Assembly: GCF_004522235.1 (NCBI RefSeq)
Contig: NZ_SDLT01000021.1
Location: 26,347 to 90,346 of the forward strand
From: Amycolatopsis nivea
Lineage (GTDB): Bacteria; Actinomycetota; Actinomycetes; Mycobacteriales; Pseudonocardiaceae
Length of the DNA stretch: 64,000 nt
Direction: 5' to 3'
The notes beneath the pieces are model-generated. The model ran no database searches, was not told where the DNA came from, and saw nothing but the letters and a program-made list of their open reading frames with translations. Numbering within the stretch: the first letter of the stretch is position 1; each line of letters opens with the position of its first letter. The position numbers were made by a program, and so were the translations under genes. Of this stretch, positions 8,977 through 16,943 are shown one piece after another.

Positions 8977-11153
8977 GGGGCGGCTCCCAGGAGGGTGGCG
9001 AAGACCGGCAGGGCGGCTGCGGCGCGGATTTCGTCCAGGTCTTCGGCGAGCGCCGGCTCGACCCGGCGAGTGCCGGACAGGGTGGCGGCGCGTTCGCCGA
9101 TGGCGCGTTTTTCCGGACTGGCGAAGGCACCGAAAGTGCGGCGCAGCAAGGGAAGCACTTCGGTGAAGACCTCGGGCGGGATCGAGGTCAGCCAGGTGTC
9201 GACGACGCGCAGCATGCGTTCGTCGTGGACCAGCAGGAGCGCGCCGCCGGAGAAGAAGCCTTCGACGTAGGCCGCGCCGTCGGTGGGGACGATGCCGGGG
9301 GTGAGCATGCGGCTCAGCCGGAGTTCGACCTCAGCGCCGTCCAGCAGGTCGGCGTCGTGCAGCAGGCGCACGATGCGGCCCGCGAGCAGCGGGGGCAGGG
9401 CGTCACGGGTGGAGAGGCGGGCCAGTGCGGTGAACCAGCGGTCGCGGGCGGCGTCGCCAAGCAGGTCGGTGGCTTCGTGGACGTCGTCGATGAGTTCGCA
9501 GAACTGTGCGGCGGCTTCCTCGTCGATGCCGTGCACGGCGGGGGGAAGGCCGGCGCAGACTCGGGTGAGGATTCGGTCGGCGACTTCTTGCAACTGCGCG
9601 GTGTCGGTGCCGCGGACGTCGCCGTAGCGGGTTGCCCGCGCCAGCGGAGGCAGCGCGGTCATGAGGTGCGCGACGTCCGCATCGGCGGCGGCGCGGGTGT
9701 CCAGAGCGGCGAGCGTTTCCGGCAGGGCGTCGCCCAGGTCGGCGAGAAGGCAACGTTCTACCGCCGCGGTGATGTCGGCGAGCGGCGGAGATTCGGCGAC
9801 CGTTTCGCGCACGACCGCGGTGGCGGCGGCGGGCACGGTCGTTCCGTGGACCGCGGCCGCGACCAGGTCGACCTCGAAACCTGGTTCCCAGCACAAAGTC
9901 CAGGTCTCGCGGAAGGTGCCTTTGTTGCGCACCGAGGACAGTTCCGGTTCGCCCCAGGGGATGCCGAGGATCTGCAGCCGGTGCAGCAGGCGCGAGCGGT
10001 CGAGACCGCCGGGGGTGCGCAGGTCCAGATCCAGTTCCCGCGCTTGAGGTTCGCGTTTGAGCCGGAGCCGCCGGGCGGTGGCGATCAGGTCGGCGGCCAG
10101 CGGTGCTTGCGGCACGTGGTCCGGGACCTCGCCGAGCAGTTCGCCGACCACGAGCCGTCGCGTGACCAGGTCGGCCTGGACGTCGTCGCCTCCGCACAGG
10201 ACCGCGCGGGCGGCGGCGTCGACCTCGGCCAGTCCGGCGGACGACCGGCCGCGCAGGGCGGCCAGCGTGTCGGCCAGCCGCACCGCTTCGATCACGTGCG
10301 CGGTGGAGACCGGCAGGTCTTCTTCGCGCAGCACCCCGGCGACGGCGGTGAGCCACCGGGTGGTGACGTCGGCGGAGGTGCTGAACAGGTGGTGGTACCA
10401 GCCGGGAGAGCGGACGCCCGCGCCGTAGCCGGTGACCGACGCGAGCCTGCCGTGCGTCCACGGCACCCACGTGCACACGACCTTCCGCTTCGGGAGTCCT
10501 TTGAGGACAGCCTGGTCCTTCGACGCGGGCGGCAGCGGGTCGGCCAACGCGGGCACGTGCCATGCCCCGCACACGACGGCGACCCGTTCGTAGCCTTCCT
10601 TCCGCGTCTTGCGCAGCACGTTCCGCATGTACGCCTCGCGCCGCTGCTCGTGCGGATCGTCCGGCCGGTCGCCCTCGCGCAGCGCGGTCATCGCGTCGGC
10701 GATCACCTCGAACGGCGATTCCTCGCCTCGCCGGGATTCGACGAAGTCGTCCCACCAGCGTTCCGGATCGTCGTAGCCGCCCGCCGCGGCGAGCTCCGCG
10801 AGCGGGTCGGTGCGCGGCGCGGTCCGTTCCTCGCCGAGCGCGAACTGGTGCGCCGCGGGGAGATCGCAGAACTTCACCGGAACACCGGCCGCGGCGGCGT
10901 ACCGCAGGGCCTGCCATTCCGGGCTGAACACCGCGAACGGCCAGAACGCCGCGCGCGACACGTCGTCGGACGCGTACGCCAGCAGCGCCACCGGCGGACG
11001 CATGCCGTCGTCCGCGGCGAGATCGACGAGCTGGTCCGCTTCCGGCGGTCCCTCGATCAGCACCACGTCCGGTTCCAGCTCGGCGAGCCGGGCGGCGACC
11101 GCCCGCGCCGAACCGGGACCGTGGTGCCGGATCCCGAGGAGATGAGTGGTCAT
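8973..11153 (-). CDS. DUF5682-family protein with TIKI/TraB-like motifs
   Basis: A 726-residue protein, placed in DUF5682 by family recall. The N-terminal 210 residues carry spaced motifs: GIRHHGPGS (7-15), IEGPPEAD (33-40), RREAYMRNVL (171-180) and VCGAWHVPAL (194-203). A leading HH, a Glu, a basic/acidic helix and a late GxxH is the layout of the TIKI/TraB/erythromycin-esterase-like fold, some members of which are metalloproteases; assignment to that fold is my inference. The remaining 500 residues are helical and unassigned. The ATG at 11153 overlaps the TGA of the ATPase gene (ATGA). Confidence 0.72.
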   Translation of the reverse strand: MTTHLLGIRHHGPGSARAVAARLAELEPDVVLIEGPPEADQLVDLAADDGMRPPVALLAYASDDVSRAAFWPFAVFSPEWQALRYAAAAGVPVKFCDLPAAHQFALGEERTAPRTDPLAELAAAGGYDDPERWWDDFVESRRGEESPFEVIADAMTALREGDRPDDPHEQRREAYMRNVLRKTRKEGYERVAVVCGAWHVPALADPLPPASKDQAVLKGLPKRKVVCTWVPWTHGRLASVTGYGAGVRSPGWYHHLFSTSADVTTRWLTAVAGVLREEDLPVSTAHVIEAVRLADTLAALRGRSSAGLAEVDAAARAVLCGGDDVQADLVTRRLVVGELLGEVPDHVPQAPLAADLIATARRLRLKREPQARELDLDLRTPGGLDRSRLLHRLQILGIPWGEPELSSVRNKGTFRETWTLCWEPGFEVDLVAAAVHGTTVPAAATAVVRETVAESPPLADITAAVERCLLADLGDALPETLAALDTRAAADADVAHLMTALPPLARATRYGDVRGTDTAQLQEVADRILTRVCAGLPPAVHGIDEEAAAQFCELIDDVHEATDLLGDAARDRWFTALARLSTRDALPPLLAGRIVRLLHDADLLDGAEVELRLSRMLTPGIVPTDGAAYVEGFFSGGALLLVHDERMLRVVDTWLTSIPPEVFTEVLPLLRRTFGAFASPEKRAIGERAATLSGTRRVEPALAEDLDEIRAAAALPVFATLLGAAP

Positions 11154-12235
11154 CCGGCGATCTCCTGGCCTGCCCGGTAGAAGTCGGCCCAGCCTTCCCG
11201 CTCGCGCACCACGGTCTCCAGGTACTCGCTCCAGATCGCGCTGTCCGCGACCGGATCCTTCACCACCGCACCGTGGATCCCCGCCGCGACGTCCTGCGCG
11301 CGCAGCACGCCGTCGCCGAAGTGGGCGGCCAGCGCGAGACCGCCGGTGAGCACGCTGATCGCCTCGGCCGTCGAGAGCGTGCCCGACGGGGTTTTGACCG
11401 CGGTGCGGCCGTCCTCGGTGCGGCCGGCCCGCAACTCGCGGAACACCGTGACCACCCGGCGGATTTCGGCGAGATCGGCGGCTTCGGCGGGCAGCGACAG
11501 CGCGGCGCCGAGCTGGCCGACCCGCCGCCGGACGATGTCCACCTCGGCTTCGGCGGTGTCCGGCAGCGGCAGCACGACGGTGTTGAACCGCCGCCGCAGC
11601 GCGCTCGACAGCTCGTTGACGCCCTTGTCCCGGTTGTTCGCCGTGGCCACCAGCGTGAACCCGGGCCGGGCCTGCACCTCGGAGCCCAGCTCCGGGATCG
11701 GCAGCGTCTTCTCGGACAGGATCGTGATGAGCGAGTCCTGCACGTCCGCCGGGATCCGGGTGAGTTCCTCGAGCCGGGCGACCTTGCCGTCGCGCATCGC
11801 GCGCAGGATCGGGCTTTCGACCAGCGCCTGGTCGCTCGGCCCTTCGGCGATGAGCCGCGCGTAGTTCCAGCCGTAGCGGATCTGCTCCTCGGCGGTGCCC
11901 GCGGTGCCCTGGACGAGCAGCGTGGAGTCCCCGCTGATCGCCGCCGCGAGGTGTTCGGACACCCAGGTCTTCGCCGTGCCCGGCACGCCGAGCAGCAGCA
12001 GCGCGCGGTCGGTGGCGAGGGTGGCGACCGCGACCTCGATCAGCCGTCGCGGACCGACGTACTTCGGGCTGATCTCGGTGCCGTCGTCGAGTTTCCCGCC
12101 GAGCAGGTAGGTGACCACCGCCCACGGGGACAGCCGCCACGACGGCGGTTTCGCCCGGTCGTCGGCCGCGGCGAGAGCGGCCAGTTCGCCGGCGTATTCC
12201 TGTTCGGCGTGCGGCCGGAGGACGGGGGACGTCAT
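11150..12235 (-). CDS. MoxR-type AAA+ ATPase
   Basis: A 361-residue AAA+ ATPase of the MoxR/CbbQ group. Walker A is GVPGTAKT (83-90). The Walker B region is KVARLEEL (about 150). Sensor 1 is VATANNRDKG (about 195), followed by the ELSSALRRRFNTV arginine-finger segment. MoxR ATPases work with VWA partners to activate or load metal into client proteins, and a VWA gene ends this operon. The ATG at 12235 overlaps the stop of DUF5691 and its own stop overlaps the DUF5682 start, so stoichiometric coupled translation is likely. Confidence 0.88.
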   Translation of the reverse strand: MTSPVLRPHAEQEYAGELAALAAADDRAKPPSWRLSPWAVVTYLLGGKLDDGTEISPKYVGPRRLIEVAVATLATDRALLLLGVPGTAKTWVSEHLAAAISGDSTLLVQGTAGTAEEQIRYGWNYARLIAEGPSDQALVESPILRAMRDGKVARLEELTRIPADVQDSLITILSEKTLPIPELGSEVQARPGFTLVATANNRDKGVNELSSALRRRFNTVVLPLPDTAEAEVDIVRRRVGQLGAALSLPAEAADLAEIRRVVTVFRELRAGRTEDGRTAVKTPSGTLSTAEAISVLTGGLALAAHFGDGVLRAQDVAAGIHGAVVKDPVADSAIWSEYLETVVREREGWADFYRAGQEIAG

Positions 12236-13674
12236 GCGAGCTCCTTGTGCATTTCACGGCGGAAGGACAGGGTTTCGGCGACTGCGCGCCGCCACGGGGC
12301 GGCCTCGCCGGGAAGCGGGATCTCGGCCAGCGGGTGGCCGAGGCAGGCGACGGGCACGGCTTTCGCGATCAGCGCGGCCGCGTGCGCGACCAGCCGGTGG
12401 TCGCGCTGCCCGGCGACCCAGTCGAGCAGCACCGTGCCGAGCGCGGCGGGCCACGGCTGCGGCAGGTCGAGGATGAGCCGGGTCAAGGCCTCGACCGGCA
12501 GGCCGCGGGTCAGCTTCGCGACCGTGGCGGCCTGTTGTTCGGGCGACAGCACGCCGATGAGCGCTGCGGTACTGCGGCCGCCGGGCTCGGCTTCCACGAG
12601 GGCTTGCGCCCATTGCTCGTCACGCTGCCGAAGCGCGGCGGTGGCCCAGCTTTCGCGCACCACGTTCAGCGGCGGCCCTTCGACGAGCATCCCGGCCAGT
12701 TCGCCCGGGGTGCCGTACTCGGCCCAGAACCGCAGGGGAGTGGCGGCGACGATCGCGCGCAACCGGGCGGTGCCCTGCCCGGGCCCGGCCGGGACGCGGA
12801 TGCCGTCGCGGATCAGGCTCTCGTCCGGTTCGGGCGGGGTGAATTCGAGGACGTCGGCCCGCAGCGCACGGCTGCGCACGGTGACGCAGGCGCGCAGCCG
12901 TTCGATCATCCGCTCACCGGAGGCCGAATGGGGGTACCGGCCGATCAGCCGCAGCGCGATCTCGCGCACCCCGGCCGCCCGGTCGCCGAGCGCGGCTTCG
13001 ACGAACGGCTCGTCCTCCTCGGTGAGGTGCTCGCCGAGCAAGGTCAGGAACGTCGCCCGGACGTCGGCCGGTTCGTTCCCCCAAGCCGCGGCGAGCGTCT
13101 CCCGCGCGCGGGCGGGATCGGCGGCGAGCACGCGTTCCAGCCAGGCCTGCCGACGCGCGGCGGTGCCGAACTGCCAGGCGTCGTCGCTGGTGTCGTCGTC
13201 GGCGGCGACCAGGAACGCCCAATCCGGGTTCCGCTCGCCGAGCCACGCGCCGACCGGCCCGGCGACCGTCGCGAGCGGCGCCCGCAGCGACACCCGGGTC
13301 CGTGCCGCGTCGGCCAACGCGGGCAGCCGCTCGGCCGGGACGCGGAATCCCTTGTGCGCCACCGTGTCGAGCCATTCCTCGACCAGCTCTGGCCGGTTCG
13401 CGGAGAGCAGGTGCCCGAGCCGCGCCCGCGCCACGTTCGGGATGAACGGGCGGGTGTCCTCCGCCGCGGCGGGTTCGGGCTCGATGCCGGTGAGCGGTCG
13501 CTGCCCGGCGCGCCGGTAGCCGGTGTACGCCGCCGCCGCGACGAGCGCTTGGTCGGCGGGGTCGGCGCGGTGTCCGGCGATTTCCGTTACCCCGGGCGGT
13601 AATCCGGCCGGGTCGAGGGTCCGGCGGCGAGTGCCGAGCAGGACGGTGCTGACGAGATCGTTCCAGGCAGTCAC
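12232..13674 (-). CDS. DUF5691-family protein
   Basis: A 480-residue soluble, helical protein recognised from operon position and sequence style as DUF5691. The N-terminus reads VTAWNDLVSTVLLGTRRRTLD. Later repeated helical segments such as RETLAAAWGNEPADVRATFLTLLGEHL look like HEAT/ARM-type scaffolding, which is inference. No catalytic motif is visible. The GTG at 13674 is chosen because it overlaps the SWIM-gene TGA (GTGA); an upstream extension to 13902 would run inside the SWIM gene. Confidence 0.7.
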   Translation of the reverse strand: MTAWNDLVSTVLLGTRRRTLDPAGLPPGVTEIAGHRADPADQALVAAAAYTGYRRAGQRPLTGIEPEPAAAEDTRPFIPNVARARLGHLLSANRPELVEEWLDTVAHKGFRVPAERLPALADAARTRVSLRAPLATVAGPVGAWLGERNPDWAFLVAADDDTSDDAWQFGTAARRQAWLERVLAADPARARETLAAAWGNEPADVRATFLTLLGEHLTEEDEPFVEAALGDRAAGVREIALRLIGRYPHSASGERMIERLRACVTVRSRALRADVLEFTPPEPDESLIRDGIRVPAGPGQGTARLRAIVAATPLRFWAEYGTPGELAGMLVEGPPLNVVRESWATAALRQRDEQWAQALVEAEPGGRSTAALIGVLSPEQQAATVAKLTRGLPVEALTRLILDLPQPWPAALGTVLLDWVAGQRDHRLVAHAAALIAKAVPVACLGHPLAEIPLPGEAAPWRRAVAETLSFRREMHKELA

Positions 13675-14984
13675 AGTCGCACCATCCCGTCGCGATGCCA
13701 GCAGCTCAACGGCCGCAGCCCCGCTGTCGTCCACTCCGCGGCCACCGTGACCGGCCGCTCGGCCGCGAGCGCCAGCAGCGGCCACGGATCCACGGACGGA
13801 ACCAGCGGCAGCGCTGCACCGTCCACATCGGACAGTGCCCATCCCTCCCCGTGCCGCGCCGGACGAAGATCGCTCACCAGCACCGGCCACCGGTCCAGCC
13901 ACGGATCAGCCGCGAGCGCGGCGGCGTGTTCGGCCAGCGCGGCAGCGAAGGTGCCGCCCACCGGCCCGCTTTCCGGAGCGACGGGCTCCTCCCGATGGTC
14001 GAACACCGCCCGCAGCGGCACCGCGCCCGGGTGGAACACCAGCTCGCCCGCGACGACGTATCCCGGCGGCAGCGAACTGTCCAGCGGACGCCCGGGCGGA
14101 GCGAACGACAGCACCAGCGCGTGCCGGCCGCTGCGTTTGCCCCGCAGCCACGTGCGCCTGCTGCGCAGCGACTCCTGCTCCTCGTCGATCGCGCCGGTGA
14201 CCAGCCATTGGTCCGGCACCCGTTCGCCGGACTCCAGCACTTGCGCGTTGCTCACCGAGAACCCGAGCCGGGTCCGGACGGTGTCGGCGAGCCCGGCGGG
14301 CAGCGACTCCAGCCTGCTCGCCGCGTCCGCGAGCACGTACACCAGCGACAACTCGGCCAGCAGGCGGTCCGGCCAGTCCCGGCCGCGGCCGACCAGCGCC
14401 GCCGCCCGGCGCAGGCCGTTCGCCAGCCCGGGAGCTTGCGCGTCGACCATGCGCGAGGCGACCGTGTACAGCTCGTCGGCGCCGCCGCGTTCGAACGCCG
14501 CGAACCCGGCGGACACCCGGTCGGCAAGCCATCCGCGCAGCTCAGCGGCTCCGGCGGTGACCCGCGCGAGCCGTTCCTGCGCCCGCTTCGCCGCCGCTTC
14601 GAGATCCTTCGGCGCGTCCGTCTTCTTCTCGGCCCGCTCCGCTCGCGCGGCCCGTTCGTCCAGCCACGGGTGCACCCATCCGGGCTCCTCCGCGCGGGGG
14701 ACCTGGCCGTCGGCCCAGAGCAGCAGCAACCCCAGCGCGTGCTTGCACGGGAACTTCCGGCTCGGGCAGGTGCACCGGAACGCGGGTCCGGCCGTTTCCA
14801 CCGTCGTCTGGTACGGCCGCTTCCCGCTGCCTTGGCACGCGCCCCAGACCGCACGGGCGGACGCGCCCGCGTCCGACCACTTCGCCGGCGCCGCCTGCCC
14901 GCGCCCGGCTTTCGCCGACGCGGCGTCCGGAGCGAGTTCGAGCACCCGCTCCGGGCTCCACCGCGCCGCTGCTTCGTCCCCCAC
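13671..14984 (-). CDS. SWIM zinc-finger protein, first gene of the AAA+/VWA operon
   Basis: A 437-residue protein with a SWIM zinc finger near the N-terminus: C71, C73, C80 and H82 in FRCTCPSRKFPCKHALG (CxCx6CxH). The region just before it (GSGKRPYQTTVET) is the usual SWIM lead-in. A charged coiled-coil-like stretch (AERAEKKTDAPKDLEAAAKR) and an Ala/Leu-rich helical C-terminus follow. SWIM fingers bind DNA or protein. The GTG at 14984 has AAGGA 6-7 nt upstream. It begins the run of 4-bp overlaps joining all five genes and lies 106 bp after the SQD1-like gene on the same strand. Confidence 0.85.
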   Translation of the reverse strand: MGDEAAARWSPERVLELAPDAASAKAGRGQAAPAKWSDAGASARAVWGACQGSGKRPYQTTVETAGPAFRCTCPSRKFPCKHALGLLLLWADGQVPRAEEPGWVHPWLDERAARAERAEKKTDAPKDLEAAAKRAQERLARVTAGAAELRGWLADRVSAGFAAFERGGADELYTVASRMVDAQAPGLANGLRRAAALVGRGRDWPDRLLAELSLVYVLADAASRLESLPAGLADTVRTRLGFSVSNAQVLESGERVPDQWLVTGAIDEEQESLRSRRTWLRGKRSGRHALVLSFAPPGRPLDSSLPPGYVVAGELVFHPGAVPLRAVFDHREEPVAPESGPVGGTFAAALAEHAAALAADPWLDRWPVLVSDLRPARHGEGWALSDVDGAALPLVPSVDPWPLLALAAERPVTVAAEWTTAGLRPLSCWHRDGMVRL

Positions 14985-15090
14985 GTTTTCCTTGCCGCTC
15001 TTCCAGTTCTTCTCCCCCTCGGGGCTGACTCGAAGAGCATCCCACCCGCCACCGACAATTTCCGCGGGCGGCGGGGGAGAGCAGCGGAAA

Positions 15091-16248
15091 TCAGGAGGAT
15101 TCGACCGCTCCGCGCCAGCGCACCGTGGGCCGCAGCCGGTCGTCGTTCACCCGGTGCTTGTTCGCGCCGACGATGTCGAACATCGACTCGATCAGCGTGT
15201 CCGACAGCAGATGCGGTTCCAGCCCCAGCCCGACCAGCCCGGTGTGCTTGACGTTGTAGTAGTGCTCCGGCTGCTCCACCCGCGGGTTGTCCAGGTTCTC
15301 GATCTGCACCGGCCCGGGGAAGCGGTCGGCGACGAGTTCGGCGATCTCCCGCACCGACATGCTCTCGGTCATCTGGTTGAAGACCCGGAACTCGCCGCGC
15401 CCGGCCGGATTCTCCACGGCCAGCCGGATGCACTCGACGGTGTCGCGGATGTCGATCAGGCCGCGCGTCTGCCCGCCCTTGCCGTACACCGTGAGCGGCT
15501 GCCCCAGCACGGCCTGGATGACGAACCGGTTGAGCACCGTGCCGAACACCGCGTCGTAGTCGAACCGCGTGGCCAGGCGCGGGTCGAGCGCGGTCTGCGG
15601 CGTCTGCTGGCCGTACACGACGCCCTGGTTGAGGTCGGTCGCGCGCAGTTCCCAGATCCGGCAGGCGAACTCGATGTTGTGCGAGTCGTGCACCTTCGAC
15701 AGGTGGTAGAACGAGCCCGGCTTCTTCGGGTAGAGCATCCGGTCGCGGCGGCCGTTGTGCTCGACCTCGAGCCAGCCTTCCTCGATGTCGATGTTCGGGG
15801 TCCCGTACTCGCCCATCGTGCCCAGCTTGACCAGGTGGATGTCCGGGTCGATCTCGGCGATCGCGTACAGCAGGTTGAGGTTGCCGACCACGTTGTTGTG
15901 CTGCGTGTAGACGGCGTGCTCGCGGTCGATCATCGAATACGGCGCGGACCGCTGCTCGGCGAAGTGCACGATCGCCGCCGGACGGAAATCGCGCACGGCG
16001 TCGAACAGGAATTCCGCGTCGAGCAGGTCGCCTTCGTAGCTCGCGATGCGCTTCCCGGACACCTCGTGCCACGCGTCGACGCGGGTGCTCAGGTCTTCGA
16101 TGGGGACGAGGCTCTCGGCGCCGAGCTCGACGTCGTACTGCCGCCGCGCGAAGTTGTCCAGAACAGCCACTTCGTGGCCTTTGTCCGACAAGTGGAGCGC
16201 AGTGGGCCAGCCTAGGTAGCCGTCACCGCCGAGAACCAGCACTCGCAT
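15091..16248 (-). CDS. sqdB: UDP-sulfoquinovose synthase (SQD1/SqdB-like)
   Basis: A 385-residue extended short-chain dehydrogenase. It matches plant SQD1 along almost its whole length: GGDGYLGWPTALHLS (7-21), FAEQRSAPYSMIDR (96-109), TMGEYGTPNIDIEEG (144-158), FYHLSKVHDSHNIEF (180-194), RATDLNQGVVYG and VYGKGGQTRGLIDIRDTV. Catalytic T144, Y181 and K185 are present. SQD1 makes UDP-sulfoquinovose from UDP-glucose and sulfite, the head-group donor of sulfolipid. No SQD2/SqdX-type synthase is adjacent; the fused glycosyltransferase at 16873-19047 is the nearest candidate user. The ATG at 16248 is set by the Rossmann N-terminus MRVLVLGGDGYLG. Confidence 0.87.
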   Translation of the reverse strand: MRVLVLGGDGYLGWPTALHLSDKGHEVAVLDNFARRQYDVELGAESLVPIEDLSTRVDAWHEVSGKRIASYEGDLLDAEFLFDAVRDFRPAAIVHFAEQRSAPYSMIDREHAVYTQHNNVVGNLNLLYAIAEIDPDIHLVKLGTMGEYGTPNIDIEEGWLEVEHNGRRDRMLYPKKPGSFYHLSKVHDSHNIEFACRIWELRATDLNQGVVYGQQTPQTALDPRLATRFDYDAVFGTVLNRFVIQAVLGQPLTVYGKGGQTRGLIDIRDTVECIRLAVENPAGRGEFRVFNQMTESMSVREIAELVADRFPGPVQIENLDNPRVEQPEHYYNVKHTGLVGLGLEPHLLSDTLIESMFDIVGANKHRVNDDRLRPTVRWRGAVESS

Positions 16249-16436
16249 CCGGAGCACCCTTTCCTTTCGTTTTCGCGACAGGCACGGCCTTTCGTTGTAC
16301 ACGACGCCCGGATGTCGCGGTGGCAGATCCGAACCTAATCGCCCGCCGCTGATGTTCGGCTGGCAGTCAGCTGTGAATCCGCTGTGGGCCGGGGGGTCGC
16401 GCGGCGGAGCCGGCGGCCCGAGGGGAGACTGGGACT

Positions 16437-16943
16437 ATGACGACGGTAACCAACCCGGCGAACCCGCGCACGACGGAAGAATCGCCCGAGCCGCGCCGCC
16501 GCGGCCTGGCCAGGTTCGTCCGCGCGGCCGCCAGTTCGGTGGCCGCCACGCTGCTCAGCCAGGCCGCGCTGATCGCGGTGCTCGCCGCGGGCGGGGCCCC
16601 GTGGCTGGCCAGCGCGTGCGCGTTCGCGGCCGGGGCGGTGCTGAACTTCTTCCTCACCCGGCGCTGGGTGTGGGGCCGCCGCGGCCGTCCCGAACCCGTC
16701 CGCGAACTGCTGCCCTACGTCCTCGTCATCTCGCTCGGCGGCCTCGCCTCGGTCGGCCTGACCACGCTCGCCGGGCACCTGCTCGCGCCGTTGCACCTGC
16801 CGCACTTCTGGTGGGTCGTCCTGCTCGACGCGGCGTACGTGCTCAGCTACGCGCTGGTGTTCGTCGCGAAGTTCACGATGCTCGACCGGTTCGTTTTCGA
16901 CCGCGGCGCAGCACGTACCCGCGCCACCACGTCCCTGTCATGA
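16437..16943 (+). CDS. GtrA-family membrane protein
   Basis: A 168-residue protein with four predicted membrane helices: AAASSVAATLLSQAALIAVL, ASACAFAAGAVLNFFL, LPYVLVISLGGLASVGL and WWVVLLDAAYVLSYALVF. NFFLTRRWVW is the GtrA hallmark. GtrA proteins are thought to help flip or present polyprenyl-linked sugars, which fits the adjacent DPM-like/GT-C fusion. The ATG at 16437 follows GGGGAG at about 16421. Its last 71 bp overlap the 3' end of the converging glycosyltransferase gene. Confidence 0.85.
   Translation: MTTVTNPANPRTTEESPEPRRRGLARFVRAAASSVAATLLSQAALIAVLAAGGAPWLASACAFAAGAVLNFFLTRRWVWGRRGRPEPVRELLPYVLVISLGGLASVGLTTLAGHLLAPLHLPHFWWVVLLDAAYVLSYALVFVAKFTMLDRFVFDRGAARTRATTSLS

Noticed and set aside
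8787..11180. Plus-strand open frame of about 800 codons opposite DUF5682
   Set aside because: It has biased low-complexity composition and no domain, and it spans the boundary of two real minus-strand genes.
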